From positions 28,094,351-28,158,350 of the forward strand of contig OU862909.1 in assembly GCA_917880885.1 (NCBI GenBank): a stretch of DNA of 64,000 nt, given 5' to 3'. How positions within the stretch are numbered: position 1 is the stretch's first letter; every line of letters begins with the position of its first letter. Both the position numbers and the translations under genes were made by a program. Under the pieces are notes generated by a model, which worked only from the letters and a program-made list of their open reading frames with translations, did no database searches and was not told where the DNA came from. This document shows positions 10,189-22,785 of the stretch, in pieces. This DNA is from Limnephilus marmoratus (taxonomy: Eukaryota; Arthropoda; Insecta; Trichoptera; Limnephilidae).

Positions 10189-10375
10189 CCAGAAAAACCT
10201 TTCTCGGCGCCAAATTTAAAAGTTGAAACGAAACTGTAAGTTCCTTGCTCTGTCTCCTTCCGTTCCGTTCGTAGGATATTTTATCCTTGGGATATTATGT
10301 AGAGGGATATTTTGCCGGAGGATATTTTGTCGGGAATATTTTGCCGCGGGATGAAAACGCGCAGTACCATTGAAA

Positions 10376-13300
10376 TCACTAGCATGTTCATTAATTACAT
10401 GTAATGAATTAGTCATGATTGCTTCTCTGGGAATAGATATAATTTAGAAAACAGGAAAATAATTTTTTACATGAAAAAAATTTATTGTTGAATAAAATAT
10501 ATATTTACGCCACAAAACATAACCTACATAACCTGTCGTGCTGATAAAGATTATATCAATTAGTGAATAAGTCCTCCATTATTGCGCATCTAATGATGGT
10601 AATAGGAGTTTCTCAAGTATTGTCAGTTTACTAATAGGAATGTTTAGCTTTCTTCTAATAAAGAAAAGAAAGACAATTATAGTTAGTATACTGATTCATA
10701 TAAAATATACTGCTTTACATATGCTCGATTAGAAAAGGACAAGTGGTTTTCGCGTAGTAAAATGAAATGACGAATCGATTATAGTACCTAATGATAACTA
10801 TTCAGATACTGTTCAGTTATTTAAAAATATTAGATAACTTTTACTTGCAATACGTATAACTTTGGTATAATCTTATTCCAACGTGAAACTCACCCAACTA
10901 TTCAACCTAATAAAAATTTAGTTTCAAAAAAGGTTTCTTATCACGGCGTTACCTATTTATATGAACAGACACGCTTTCATAGATCGTTTCATCCTTGTAC
11001 ATTAACATCGATATGCTTATAATATTGTTGTAATAAAATTAAATTCTCCCCGCGAAAAGGGTCGCAACTCTCCACCGTTGTCAACGCAACAACCACTTCA
11101 AACGTACATTGAAATAGGGGTTGTTTTCAAGTCATGGCATATTCAAGTGGACTTGCGACGTTTGGGTTATTGAACAGGGAGGGTGAACAAGTATGGGGAA
11201 TTAAGGGAGGGGGTTGGTCCCAAGGGAAGCTATGAAATCAGTGGTATTTGCAACCCTCCATAATAGCCCGAGTCATTATGAGTTATGTGTGTCGAAGTGG
11301 TGCTATTCACCAATATTTATAGCAGGTAGGGAGTACAGCGTATTCCGAAGACATTTTTTAATATATTTATAATATGGTGCGAAGTTTAATTCCTTTTAAT
11401 TAATTTATAAATGTTGTGTTGCCAAGTTTTTTTAACAAAGAAACGACATTTATGTTTATTAAAATCACTTTTCTGTGAATGGTTTCTTCTAACAAACTAA
11501 ACTGATATTTTACATTCAAATAATAGAATAATAAAACAAGTGACTATTGATATTTACATTCTAACTAACGCTATAGGATTAAAATTTAAAGGGAATGCAC
11601 ATTTCCTGTACGTATTGTTTTAGAAAATTAATATTTACAACTTCACAGGGCTATTTGCTGTTTGACTGCAGATAAAATTAACTCGTAATTTTTTTCCACC
11701 GAATTAAGTTCTTCAGTCACAATGGTTTTGCAGAGCTTTATTATTGAGCACAACTTTTAGAAATCGTTAATTTAGTCAACGTGAGTTGTCTTTTGTTTAT
11801 TGTAATATAATTTGCCGACATTATTGATGAAACCTTTATCAATACGCTTATGTTAGGGGTCAGATCAATCAATACGTGGTTAATAATAATGCACTGGCTT
11901 GGTCTACCTTCAGACCTGGTGCCAGATAGTTGGCTTTATCCACCATCTTAATGGTCTTGTTCTCTACGTGTTAATCCATGCTAGTCGACTAACCTTTTTC
12001 CAAGAATAACCTAATCTAACCTCACTTAGCTAATGACCAGTTTGACCTGGGGCCATTTTCGTCAAAGAGCACCCCATTGCATTGATGCTTTGCAAAGAAA
12101 CATATGACCTGAAGAAACCACATAATGCAAAATTAGAATTAAAATGAATTTCAGATATTTTTGAAGAGAAGATAAAATTATAAATTGTTTAATAAAGGAT
12201 TTTCAATCGTGTGGTAAATATATTCACTACTATATATTAAATCTTAGAATTATTAACTCGGAACACCCTACTAAAGGAATGGGAAACTACGTATTTACGT
12301 TAGCGAAATTTCTGTTGTATTTTATGCTGTTATATGAGCGATATCGCCTGCCTTATAATCCGGAACGGGTTGCCTCGCTTCTTTTTAACTGCTCCAAACA
12401 AAAACAATTCTTTTTGTATTTTGCTTTCAAATTGAGGCAATAATTTTAACGCCGATGTTCGCATTTTTGACTCCGTTGTTCGGGAAATTTTATTTGTCAC
12501 TCTATTCTCAGAATTTGATAGACACGAAATTATGAATTTTCTTTTCACTTCAATAGTGGTATAGTGAGTAAGATTACTGGAGTCAGGGGTAACGGGTTCA
12601 AAATTCGTAAAAAGAATAACGGTGTATTTCATAAAAATCCTCGTTTCGGAGGGAAAGACGCTTAAAAAAACGCAATTGTAAAAGACCGAATTTCAGAAAT
12701 GAAATATTTCTTAATGGTTTTTGTTATGTTTAGAAACTAGTCACGAATATCAGTATTATAATATTGTTTAATCTCACTGGTTCTTACTAGTGAGATATTC
12801 ACATAATCGTAATAAACGTGGATGGACTGTACTCATAATTTTTGAAAAGAAAAATAATATTTATGAATCAAAGAACTGCCGGCAATGTTTCGATGATAAA
12901 TTAACACTGATAGCCAAAGCATATTTATTTTTATTCTCTTGCATAAAGATTAATACGTCGGTTGCGTCTCGCGTCTTTTGAATGCTATTTTATGGTTGCG
13001 CAAGACAATTATCCAACATCCAACATCCAACATGGTACTTCTTGGTGTGAGAGGTACTAAAATTTTATGACGTATTGGCGGGAAAATGTATGTCAAATTC
13101 AGAATATTTACATGCAAAAGCTCCGGCCATCGTATTCCACTGTAAACAAGTCCATTAATTGGATACAACACAAAAATTTGAGGATAAAACGGACGAACGG
13201 CCCGCCATCAACATTGATGAGATTTCTTAATTACGATTTTCACAGTAAATGTAATCGATTTCTACGGTGTAATTATTTAAACGAAGCATCCAACATTTCG

Positions 13301-16300
13301 ATGATGACTTTAATATTTATGAACAAGTTGTGTTAAAGTACCTACCAGTATTAAATGACAGAACGGTTATCATTTATGAACAATTAAGAACTGGCACCAA
13401 CTTAACGAAAGTTATCGTTTAACCTTTCTGTTGGTACTTTATTAATTTAATGGCTCAATAATGTTGGTAGTATGAATGTTGTAAATTTATTTTTATCAAG
13501 CGAATACAACTGTTCTCCATCGATAGATCTGTTTTGTCCTAGAGTGAGAATACAAGTTTAAAAAGGTGTTTAGTTCAGCTGCAAAAAATATCGTAATAAT
13601 AGTAGCGAACAGTTACCAATAAAAATGCGAGTATTTTGTAAAATTGCACTTAAACGCATTATTCTTGAGCGCATATCCTGTTAACCCTTCTGATGGCGTG
13701 GCTTTTGTTGGCTATATATTTGCCGTGAATTTGTCAGTATTTTTTTTGAGATTATTATTGAACATTACTACTTTTAATCGACAATTTCCTTGTCACTGAG
13801 TTTTGAAAGGTAACTGAGAAAGTCCTTACTATTTTCAGAAATTATATCGTATCACAACTCACAATACCCCTTTTCACAAAAACAGCTGCAACAAGCAGCA
13901 AAAAGTTATCTACATATAATGAAATTATTATTTTTATTCAGATTTACCAATATGCACTTGTTTGCAGGGCACAATTTTTGCATAATTTCTTTACAATCTC
14001 AATTTAGAAAAATAGAATACAATTTTCTCCGATATTTGCACATATATAAACACAACTCCATATTTTTCCCTCCCTAAAATGCATTTACTAAGACATTTGG
14101 TCACAGGTTTTGAGAAATACAATTGAAAAGGCGACCCCCTACTTAAATACCAACATTTGTCTAGTATTTTTTCTTTCACCGATGGCTTAAACATTTTCCT
14201 TCGCTAAAAAAAATTGTTTTTTTCAATTTCCTTAAAATTATTTTTCAAGAATAAGATTTCAGCACATTTTAAAATGTTTTCTCAGTTGCAGGATTAATTC
14301 TGCCCGGACGCTGTATTCATAGTATAAACTGTTGTTATCCTTGGAAAAGTCGTAGTTTCTTGAAAAACTTGACAGATGCTTCTGTTTATTAAAATAATTG
14401 GTTGATTACACATCTGCAGGGCGACCAGCGTACGTCTATAATAATGACTTATAATTAAAATTTAAACGATTGTTAAATGTCATAGGACTAGGAAGGTGTT
14501 CCTATATGGAAATTTTATATCCGACAAATCGAGTAATTTTTACCAACGTTTCGTGTAATTTGCAGAAAAACATTAAAAACAATAATATTTATGAATATAT
14601 TTATCATCCAGGAAAGATATTACAATCAAATAGATGGATAAAATTTTTGTTTATTCAACAATTGTTAGATATCTAGCAATTTTACGAGAAAAGCTTGATC
14701 GGCTGATCTGAAAGAATCAGTTAATTGAATAATCTAATAATAAAAAAACGGATTACGTGATAAACCATTAAAATGTCGATTTTATCCCTGAGCGGTTAGA
14801 TTATAGCGGCTTTCCCGATTGTCAAATAATGCAAGAGCAAAATTATGATTTCATGATAAACTTATTTCAATTATTACACGCACGTTCTTGCCCGGAGCCT
14901 GCATACTAATCACTAACTAAGGCGATTTATTTTAACGTCTTAATCCGACCTAATGCTGAATTATCGATTCACTTTAGCAAAAGCTCGCGTAAGCTTATAC
15001 AAGTCTTAGAAGATAAATATCAATAAACACAGATAAACATGAATAAACACAGATTAGGAGTATTGCGAAATTTTTTTATGATCCGTGCTCGTGCCTCGGT
15101 AATTACGTGAAATACATATTTTAATGGCCGTGTTTTCAGGCACAAAACATCGAATTAAGTTCAATTTCTTATGAATTATGATAAGTGATATAATTTGTTT
15201 AAATTATGTGCAGCTGGAGATAAGGATAATCAAGGCAAATATGCTCTCATTATTATTAAAGGATTATTGAAAACATATTGGTAATATATTATATTGAACT
15301 CCCTTAAAACAAAATTACAAGTTTTATACAAAAAGGATTATCTCCCGAATATTTTATAAATGAATGAAATACGCATACTTTACTTAGTGCTTTTTTAATT
15401 GCTTAAATGCAATTAAATAACGGCAGTAATTATTAATTCAGAGAGAGGAAGAATAATCGAGGTTAAGTAGGAGGCCAACGTTTTTTTGTTAATTCCATTA
15501 TAAGAAGACTTGTTTTTCACATGGAATACTTGAAACAGCAAACCATCATCTGCCGAGCACCTTATAAAGGGCGGTAGGCTATATTTGGGTGATCTGTTCA
15601 TCTGCGAATCGTAAATTGGTACGCTTTACGGAATAAAGGGTTTGATGTCAAACTAAGATAAACCTCTAGTTTTGTGACGAAACAATGATGAAATGTTTCA
15701 ACATACTCGTTTATTTGTACATATTCACGTTGTTACATCGTTACAAAAATGTTCTAGCTACTTTGAAGTGGATACGTAGGTACGCAGATTGTCAATGTGC
15801 GTTGAAATATTTAACTTTGTAAAATACATAGTAACCACGTTAGAGTCGTATTGATTTCTCGTTCAGTAAATAATAGAAATGGCAGTTTGACGCTGGTAAA
15901 TGATAGTTAGATTAGAATAAGCAAAGAATGCATAATGTTATTTGTTACGGCCCGTCTATCCTTGAAGTGTTTAACACAATATATTTACCCATAACAGATA
16001 TCAAGTTAGAGATATTATGTATAAAACGCGATTTACGGAGGAATTTAATATTGGCTTGCTGCCAACATACGGTCGTCAAAATCGCAACAAAGATGCAATC
16101 GTTTTCAAAGTAAGAGTGGTTGCAGTTTAGGCTTAACCACCCTCCACACTAGTGGCCAAATTCTTAAAAAAGCAATAAGAAATTATAGGTATAAATTACA
16201 AATAAATTAATAATGCAGTTTTGCCAACCATTCGCAAATAAATTTAGTTTTATATTTCCATATTTTAACTTCTAATTTATAATTGCTTAATTCAGGTCAC

Positions 16301-16606
16301 AATGTATGCCTTAATTTAATAGAAAATTGTTGTGATTTACTTGAAAAGGATTATAAATTAAATTATTTACTTTAGGATAGCAGAGTTGCATTTTCATTTT
16401 TTCCGATTTTCTGCTTATAAGTTCGAATGAATCACAGATTTCACTTTTACAAGAAGTTAGTCGTTTGCTGGAAAAGCTGTTAATGTTATTTTTACTCATG
16501 GTTAAATAATTACTAATCAGACTGATTGACAGATGAATAGGAAGGAAAGTTTGAGGTTGGCTGAAAAATATTGTCTTAGAAACGATCTTATTGTCTGTAT
16601 AAGGCA
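10376..16606. other. AT-rich non-coding stretch, probably Hr38 5' intron
   Basis: I see no gene, RNA gene or recognisable element here. A relatively GC-balanced segment at 11040-11270 stands out from the AT-rich surroundings and could be a regulatory element. The open frames present are short, AT-rich and not protein-like. Confidence 0.4.
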
Positions 16607-16849
16607 CTAGTCAGGAGCATCCTTATTAAGTGGTCCTCGCGGTGACAGGAAGCAGTCGGCAGGTGTCAGGGGAGGTATAGTTAATAACGAAGGGTTCCAT
16701 AGGTCAAACGTCGCATTGAAAAACTTGTCCAGTTTGACTATAATAGGCACCAGTTGTGATAATAGTCCTTGCATTTCCGGTCGGGTGCCTTTCCGCGTGT
16801 CTATAAGCGGCGATGCCTGCGACTGATGCTTTGACTGCGTACTCCACAT
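16607..16849 (-). CDS. Hypothetical 80-residue ORF inside putative Hr38 intron
   Basis: I do not recognise this protein. From the ATG at 16849-16847 it reads MWSTQSKHQSQASPLIDTRK and continues through KLDKFFNATFDLWNPSLLT to PRGPLNKDAPD and a TAG. Codon composition is more balanced than the surrounding AT-rich DNA, which is why I list it. The frame is open six codons further upstream without another ATG. I see no signal peptide, membrane span or known motif, and no convincing splice site at either end. It may be a captured exon, an exon of an unknown gene or chance; conservation in related species would decide. Confidence 0.22.
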   Translation of the reverse strand: MWSTQSKHQSQASPLIDTRKGTRPEMQGLLSQLVPIIVKLDKFFNATFDLWNPSLLTIPPLTPADCFLSPRGPLNKDAPD

Positions 16850-17419
16850 AGTGAACACCGCACACAATATTTTATTAGCTTTTGAGCGTGTGCGGTGAAT
16901 CTATAAATTCGTTAAGGAAATTGATCGAAGGAAGGGTGATTTTATTCACCCATTATTTCCTCGTCGCTTTTGTTAACTCGCAAGTTTTTTTCTGTTTGTA
17001 TAAAGGCGTTAAAAATGTATGTTCAACGTTTTTGTGGTAATTGCAAATACCAAGAGTATTCTAGCTAAAATACTACGATAATGCAACTAAAAGTAATTAT
17101 TACGTTAAATGCGTTTATCTTAGAACTTCCGGTTCTATCAGAAAACTATAAATATAATTAGAACCGGGAATTACAATTCTTTTGATTTGTTTATTTATTT
17201 ATTCTTTTATACGCCCAAGGGGGTTTTAAATTGAGTACATTAAAATATTTACAATTTTTTACACATTAATTTTGAAAAAGAATTTTTAGTTTGTTCACAG
17301 AGGGCTCTACAGTAGAGTGTAGTAAAATAATAAATATTACATAGATATTTCCACGAAAATACCATTAAAAAAATGAACTTAATGAAAATTAGAAAACCGT
17401 ATAACTCTAACATATTATT

Positions 17420-17697
17420 GGGACTTGGTTGAACCATATGAAAACACACAACGATTGTCAAATTCATGTTTATCAAATTGTGTTAACACATTTTCAATCA
17501 CTGTATACTATGTAATAACTAATACTCTGCATAATTATTGTTAACATTTTTTTGTGACTTGAGTGAAAAATACGAAAACACACAACGATTGTTATGTTGA
17601 CGATTATCAAATTGTATTCTTGCATATATTCAACCATTGTACTATATTTGTGTCTATAGAAGTTAAATATTACTGTCTGCATAATTATTGTAAACAT
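17420..17697 (+). repeat. Diverged tandem duplication, two units of about 140 bp
   Basis: GAAAACACACAACGATTGT occurs at 17440-17458 and 17574-17592, and CTGCATAATTATTGTWAACAT at 17527-17547 and 17677-17697, in the same order. The spacing drifts from 134 to about 150 bp, so the units have diverged by indels. Confidence 0.7.
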
Positions 17698-18419
17698 CCG
17701 ACACCAGTTATTTTATTGGTAAAAAATACCACTGCAATCAACGATCTTTCAGTAGAGGCGTGGACCCATACACCACACGTCTCCAATTCGAAATTAATTA
17801 AATTGCATATTCATTAAGTTAATAATAACAACAGCGTATCAACAACAATATCTTGTCTGCGATCAGAGATGAAAGACCGTGGTACAGATGCAGTGCGCGG
17901 TGTGCAGTGCGCAGGTACAAGGTGTTCGATTAATGTTCCCTGTAATAACCCGGCAGCCTCCCGCTCTGACGAAATTGCATAACACCTTTCCACACACCCG
18001 GTATATCTTAACAGCTACATCTGGACAGTACCGGTACTAGATGCTGGGAGATTGATCGAAGCAGAGACTGTCAAACATGATTATTTTCTTCAATTTCCGT
18101 TTAAAATTAACCTGTAACGACATTTTTGTTGCAACATCTCCAATAAAACTGTCACAACGAGCAAAATATTTTGTCCTGGAGAATGAATTTCACAGATATT
18201 TATGTGAACATTATAATATCTATAATTTGTCATCTTTCAATTAAATTCGGTGCATATCTATTAAATTGTTTTTGGTTTTTTCTCAATTAGAAGAGTAATT
18301 ACCCATATCGATTTAAGGTTTTCGCACACATATCAACCCTTTGCATCAGATCGGTATCGTCTCAGGTTTTTTGTATGAAACTTTGTACTGCAACCCACCC
18401 TAATCAGCGTTGTAACGGC

Positions 18420-18660
18420 ATCGCCTCGCCTCGAGACAAGCTAGCGAACGGCATGCGATGCGTTGTTAACTCGTAGTTAACGCACTTACGTCACGCCGTC
18501 GACACGTTTAGGTCTCGCCGTTACCCTGGGGATGGTGCACGGTACATGGCGTTCCCCAGGTGACTGTATAAGCCCAGCGAGCTGTCGCCCAGCCGAAACC
18601 ACGCCGTCACCCACCGAGGCGGTGCCGATCCGATGCCGAGCTGATATGTGTTCGATAACC
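18420..18660 (-). promoter_or_regulatory. GC-rich island with candidate Hr38 5' UTR exon and promoter
   Basis: About 240 bp of GC-rich, non-repetitive DNA stand alone in AT-rich surroundings. On the minus strand a strong splice donor (GAC|GTAAGT) ends a candidate exon at 18490. A CRE-like TGACGTAA at 18493-18486 overlaps that donor. Joined to the exon at 7549, the reading frame meets TGA immediately upstream, which would make the exon untranslated and the MLLLQTQ methionine the start. NR4A genes are CREB-responsive immediate-early genes, which fits, but neither the exon nor the promoter is proven. The plus strand alternatively has CTGTATAAG at about 18564, which could serve an unrelated transcript. 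Confidence 0.3.
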
Positions 18661-19441
18661 TCAGCTCATTTTTGAATGATTATTATTTAAATTGTAACTT
18701 TGTGTTACGAATCGTAACTTACGATCATTTGCTCACGGTAAATTAAGAATAAATTTTCTTTGAAATACTACAAAGATGCGAATGGCCGACTAGCCCATAG
18801 TTAAGTTATTTCATATTAAGATTATATGCATATAAATGGAATCCTCAGCATGGGAGATCCCAGAGAGGATATTAAAGGTGTATTATTATTATTATGAAAA
18901 TTGCATCTTCAATGACTATGACGATGAAGCTTGATGCTGAGTCAGCCGAAAAGTAACATTTAGTTGTTAACCTCGGAAAAACTTAGTAATAGACACGTTT
19001 TACAGGAAGATATAATAACGAACTAACATAAAATACGTATTAATTATTTATCGCCCATCGACACATCTGCCTTGTCTATGCGAGATCTTAATCTGCGGCC
19101 ATTGTAATTACGCTGGACTTCTTGCGGAGCATATCCATTTAGGGCTAATTGTGGAGACAGCGTACGTTGAGGCTGCCCAGTGCCCCTTGCAGGTGGACGG
19201 AAAATTACTAGAAGCCTTCGACACTTTAGACCTGAAAATTGCATATTTCCTGATTGCTTTTATTCCCGATTCTGATGAAGCTGCTAGAAAGATTATCTAA
19301 GAAAATAATAATTTGAGCTTTTTAAACGACGATGTCTTTTTAATTAATTTTTAATGTTTTTTTCTTACTTTGGTTTTTTTTCTGGTACAAAAGCTGCAAT
19401 CGTCAAAAATAACTATTTGCCACGATGACTCTTTAGTAATT
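18661..19441. other. AT-rich stretch with no recognised feature
   Basis: No gene or repeat was recognised; there is a short ATT microsatellite at about 18882-18895. Confidence 0.4.
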
Positions 19442-19873
19442 ACAATTTGGGAGACGGGTATGTTATTGGATAACCAACACACCTGACATACGCCGCTCCA
19501 AGTGGTCCGTTACGTTGGGTGACTTTACTTTTTTTACTTTTGGCGAGGTCTTGGCAGCGGATGCATCTGCCCTAATTCAGCGTGGTGGGTTGGATCGGGA
19601 GATACAGGTTTAGGGAGATTTTTCCACCTCTCCAGCCGGACTCTCTCGATCCATCACGGTGGGAAGAATGGATTCATACATACGTCCGTCACTTCTGCAC
19701 ACATTGACCCCTCAGATTCCGGTCAACTCCTTTTACCTTTTTCCTTCCCAGAACTTTCTATGATCCTTTCTTTCCACAAAGGACCCTCCACACAGCATCC
19801 CCAAAGATGACATAGTTGAGGATTTTATCTTCTTCACGGCCTCCTGTACAGAGCTAAATTTAAAAAAAAGTTT
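19442..19873 (+). mobile_element. Retroposon family A, copy 2 (near full length)
   Basis: The copy starts CAATTTGGGAGACGGGTATG, continues with GGATAACCAACAC and AGTGGTCCGTTACG, and ends with GATGACATAG and an A-run (AAATTTAAAAAAAAG). The start agrees with the reverse-strand copy at 36188-36582, which fixes the 5' end of the family. Confidence 0.75.
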
Positions 19874-20787
19874 TACTACTATAATACCCTATTCATATAT
19901 TTTGTATTTCATTTAATAACATTTCAAAAATGTCTTCTTATTGATTGAGAAGTGACGATAATAGTTACTTATAAAATATTACTAGTATCACAGACGTTTA
20001 AAAACAAGTTTAACCCATATCTTGTATAACTTGCTGTTTATCAATTAGGCAGTCAGTTTGAGTCGTAAGTCGTAAGTATATTTCCAAACTCTTTGATTCT
20101 TCATTTTCTTCATGCCAGCGATATGAATATGATAAAATTCTTTTTGAAACAGATGAAAGAAACAAATTATAAAAATGTCAGCTTGTTTTAAAAGACGCGA
20201 GTAATAAAAACAAGAGTTGTTTATCTTATGTAGTTGAAAACACATTGCGTTAATAATATTTTCAACCCTCAAGCGTCGCGTGCGTCGCATCAATTAAAAT
20301 ATTTGTTTTATAACCGCACGGTAGTAACCGGCGCATTCCGTGGCTTGCTAGCTTCATAAATGAATTTTAGGATATTGATACGGGAATTCAAGTCCTCAAT
20401 TAGGTGCTAATGTGACGTTATCCTTTGTCTCATCAGGACATTTGGCAACAGGAATGCCGAAGAAAGGAATGGAAATCAATTAAAAGTTACCTGTTTCCAA
20501 GGTGCAGGCTGGACTGCCGAATGAGGTTGGCGCTAATTTGTTGAATGCTGAATGCTGAAGGCATTCCGGAATCCATTTAAGGAGGAACGGAAGTAAGGTT
20601 GACGATGTATATAGCCAAGTTTTTTAGGGATGAACGATGATACGCAACACGTCTTTGGTTCAAGTTCGGATATTTGGAAAGGCGTCACAACGAATGCCAT
20701 CTCAAATTACTTTAATCATAATTATTTATTAACCAAGATATTACAATATAATATATTAAATAATATATCAAAATACAATATACAGTT

Positions 20788-21475
20788 TTTTTTGTATATA
20801 CCACCTTACTAGGCTGAGCCTGTTCCAAGGTGGCAGGAATTTAAACAAATTTTGATATCTTAACCTTGGACGAAAAATAAGATAAAAATAAAAATATTTT
20901 AATTTAAATAGATAAATAGAATAAAAGAACAATAAAAGAAATGAAAAAGAAAGTGACAAGAAAAATGGAAAAATAGAAAAAAAAATGAAAGAAACAAATT
21001 AGAAACACAAAAATAATTGTGAGGATAAGAGAAAAAATACAGGCGTTGATTGTGTTTTGTATTGTTCAAGTTATCTGCCCGCAGTATGCAATACCTTTGT
21101 TGATTATCCACTTATGAATTTTGTGTTTTAGTTTTGCATTTGTTGTCATGTGGATATCTTTAACATCTTTTTCAATTAAATTAAAAAATTTTGGAGCCAG
21201 ATTATGATAATGTATTTGACCATATGTAAATAGTATTTGTCTTCGGAATAATGTATTGATGTTTATGTCTTGTGCCGTAATTGAGTTGTGCAGTATGATG
21301 GTTTAGTTTGTCTTTTTGGTAATGTATTGATATAATTTTGATGTACAGTTGCTGTGTGTTCAATACAGCAAAGTCTTTAAATAACAGTATTGTCGAGAAT
21401 CTAAAAGGTTTTTTTGTAATAACTTTAATTAAGGCCTTTAGCGCTTTGTTGAGAGGGTCCATATTAGTAATATTA
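20788..21475 (-). pseudogene. LINE ORF2 C-terminal fragment with 3' UTR
   Basis: On the minus strand, 21462-21202 reads MDPLNKALKALIKVITKKPF onwards through LNTQQLYIKIISIHYQ, then YGTRHKHQYIIPKTNTIYI, which is the pattern of a LINE ORF2 C terminus. A frameshift near 21210 moves the frame, which then continues YHNLAPKFFNLIEKDVKDIH to an ordinary stop near 21068 (GIAYCGQIT). The 3' UTR runs to a stem-loop, CCACCTT...AAGGTGG enclosing AGGCT/AGCCT (20803-20835), and a short A-run. The fragment is 5'-truncated and frameshifted, hence dead. Confidence 0.65.
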
Positions 21476-22785
21476 TATAGGATATAGGATATTGAGTACT
21501 AAAACTCGTGCGAAGCCGGGTGTTAAAGCTGGCTTCAGAGTTGTTGTGACGAATATTTAATAAAAATTATATTTATTCCGTTTGTTGTCATGTTACAATC
21601 ACAAAAACTTAGATCTGCGACAAGAGATCAACGTATGAGCAAGCAATAAACCTGCACTGCTTGTGTTTCATTTCTTTACCGATAGATGTCATTAGTTGGA
21701 ACAATTCTTCTAGATATAAGAGTCAAACAAAATGGTTACATAATTATTTCATAATATTATTGTTTATTGCGTTGTGTTTTGATGACTAGTTGTGTATCAC
21801 TTAACATTGTAACAATAATCAATTACCATAATAATTCATTGCCCTTATACAAATGTGTGTAACGGGACAATAAATTATTTACGCGTGGTTTATGGGTAGG
21901 AAAGATTGACCTGAATTTGTAAACGATTGATTTAATTAAACCTATGACTATTATATCTCAAATGGCGTAAACATGTTATAAGTGCGTTTATATTAAATTT
22001 AAAATATTAATGTCTTGCCTAGTTCCAGTCCTTGTAGTGGACAATAATATATTACTCGGAGTTACCCCAGATAAATGATGTTTATGCTAAACTTTAATTA
22101 ACTAACACAGCGTAACAATAAGTTTGTTCATGGTGACAAATAATACTTCACATATTTCTGCCTTGTGCCGTTTTACCTATATTATATGTATATATAAACC
22201 CGATATTTCCCCGCTCTTTGAAAATTGTAGTTTTAAGAGCAAATAACGATTTTGATATAAATTACAATAAAATTGGTTATTTATTATCATCCTGCGCTTA
22301 AGTGAACATATAAATTACTATCGGCGTTGCTACTTTCAATATAAATTGATTTTAAACACTCATTTGTGATTTATAAACATTTAAACCTGATTACATTCTT
22401 GGAACTAACGGTGGTTTTACATAAACTGGGAAACAGCCACGATTTATACGCAGTAATTAAGTGTTCATGTTTTTTTAAAGGAGTATCAACCGCATATTAA
22501 TAATAATATATTATCATACACTTAAAAGCCGCTATCGGCATTTGAACTTTAACCATAACTACACTAAGCGAAAGCTTTCCCCAAGCCACTAATTTGACGA
22601 GATGAACACCACGATTAAGATTTTCCAATAAAAATCGTACATTTCAAATATATTTATATCAACGGTTGCATATTTTTCTTCGTTTTTTTCAAAAATGCTT
22701 TTCGAATGTGGAAGTTAATAACAAATTTATTATATCCATAATTTTTTGTATTTCTTGGGCATTAACTATGTAACAATTTCTAGAC
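21476..22785. other. AT-rich stretch with no recognised feature
   Basis: No gene, RNA gene or clear repeat is visible; the open frames are short and AT-driven. Confidence 0.4.

Larger units (their letters stand above)
9696..10368. mobile_element. TIR element with subterminal repeats of GACAAAATATTCC
   Basis: The left arm repeats the unit CGACAAAATATTCC three times (9703-9760). The right arm repeats its complement, GGATATTTTG and GGGAATATTTTGCC, four or five times (10273-10350). CCGCGRCAAAATATTCC is inverted at the two ends, and ATTGAAA flanks both sides (9689-9695 and 10369-10375). The left arm is split by a LINE 3' end at 9765-10117. Confidence 0.5.
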
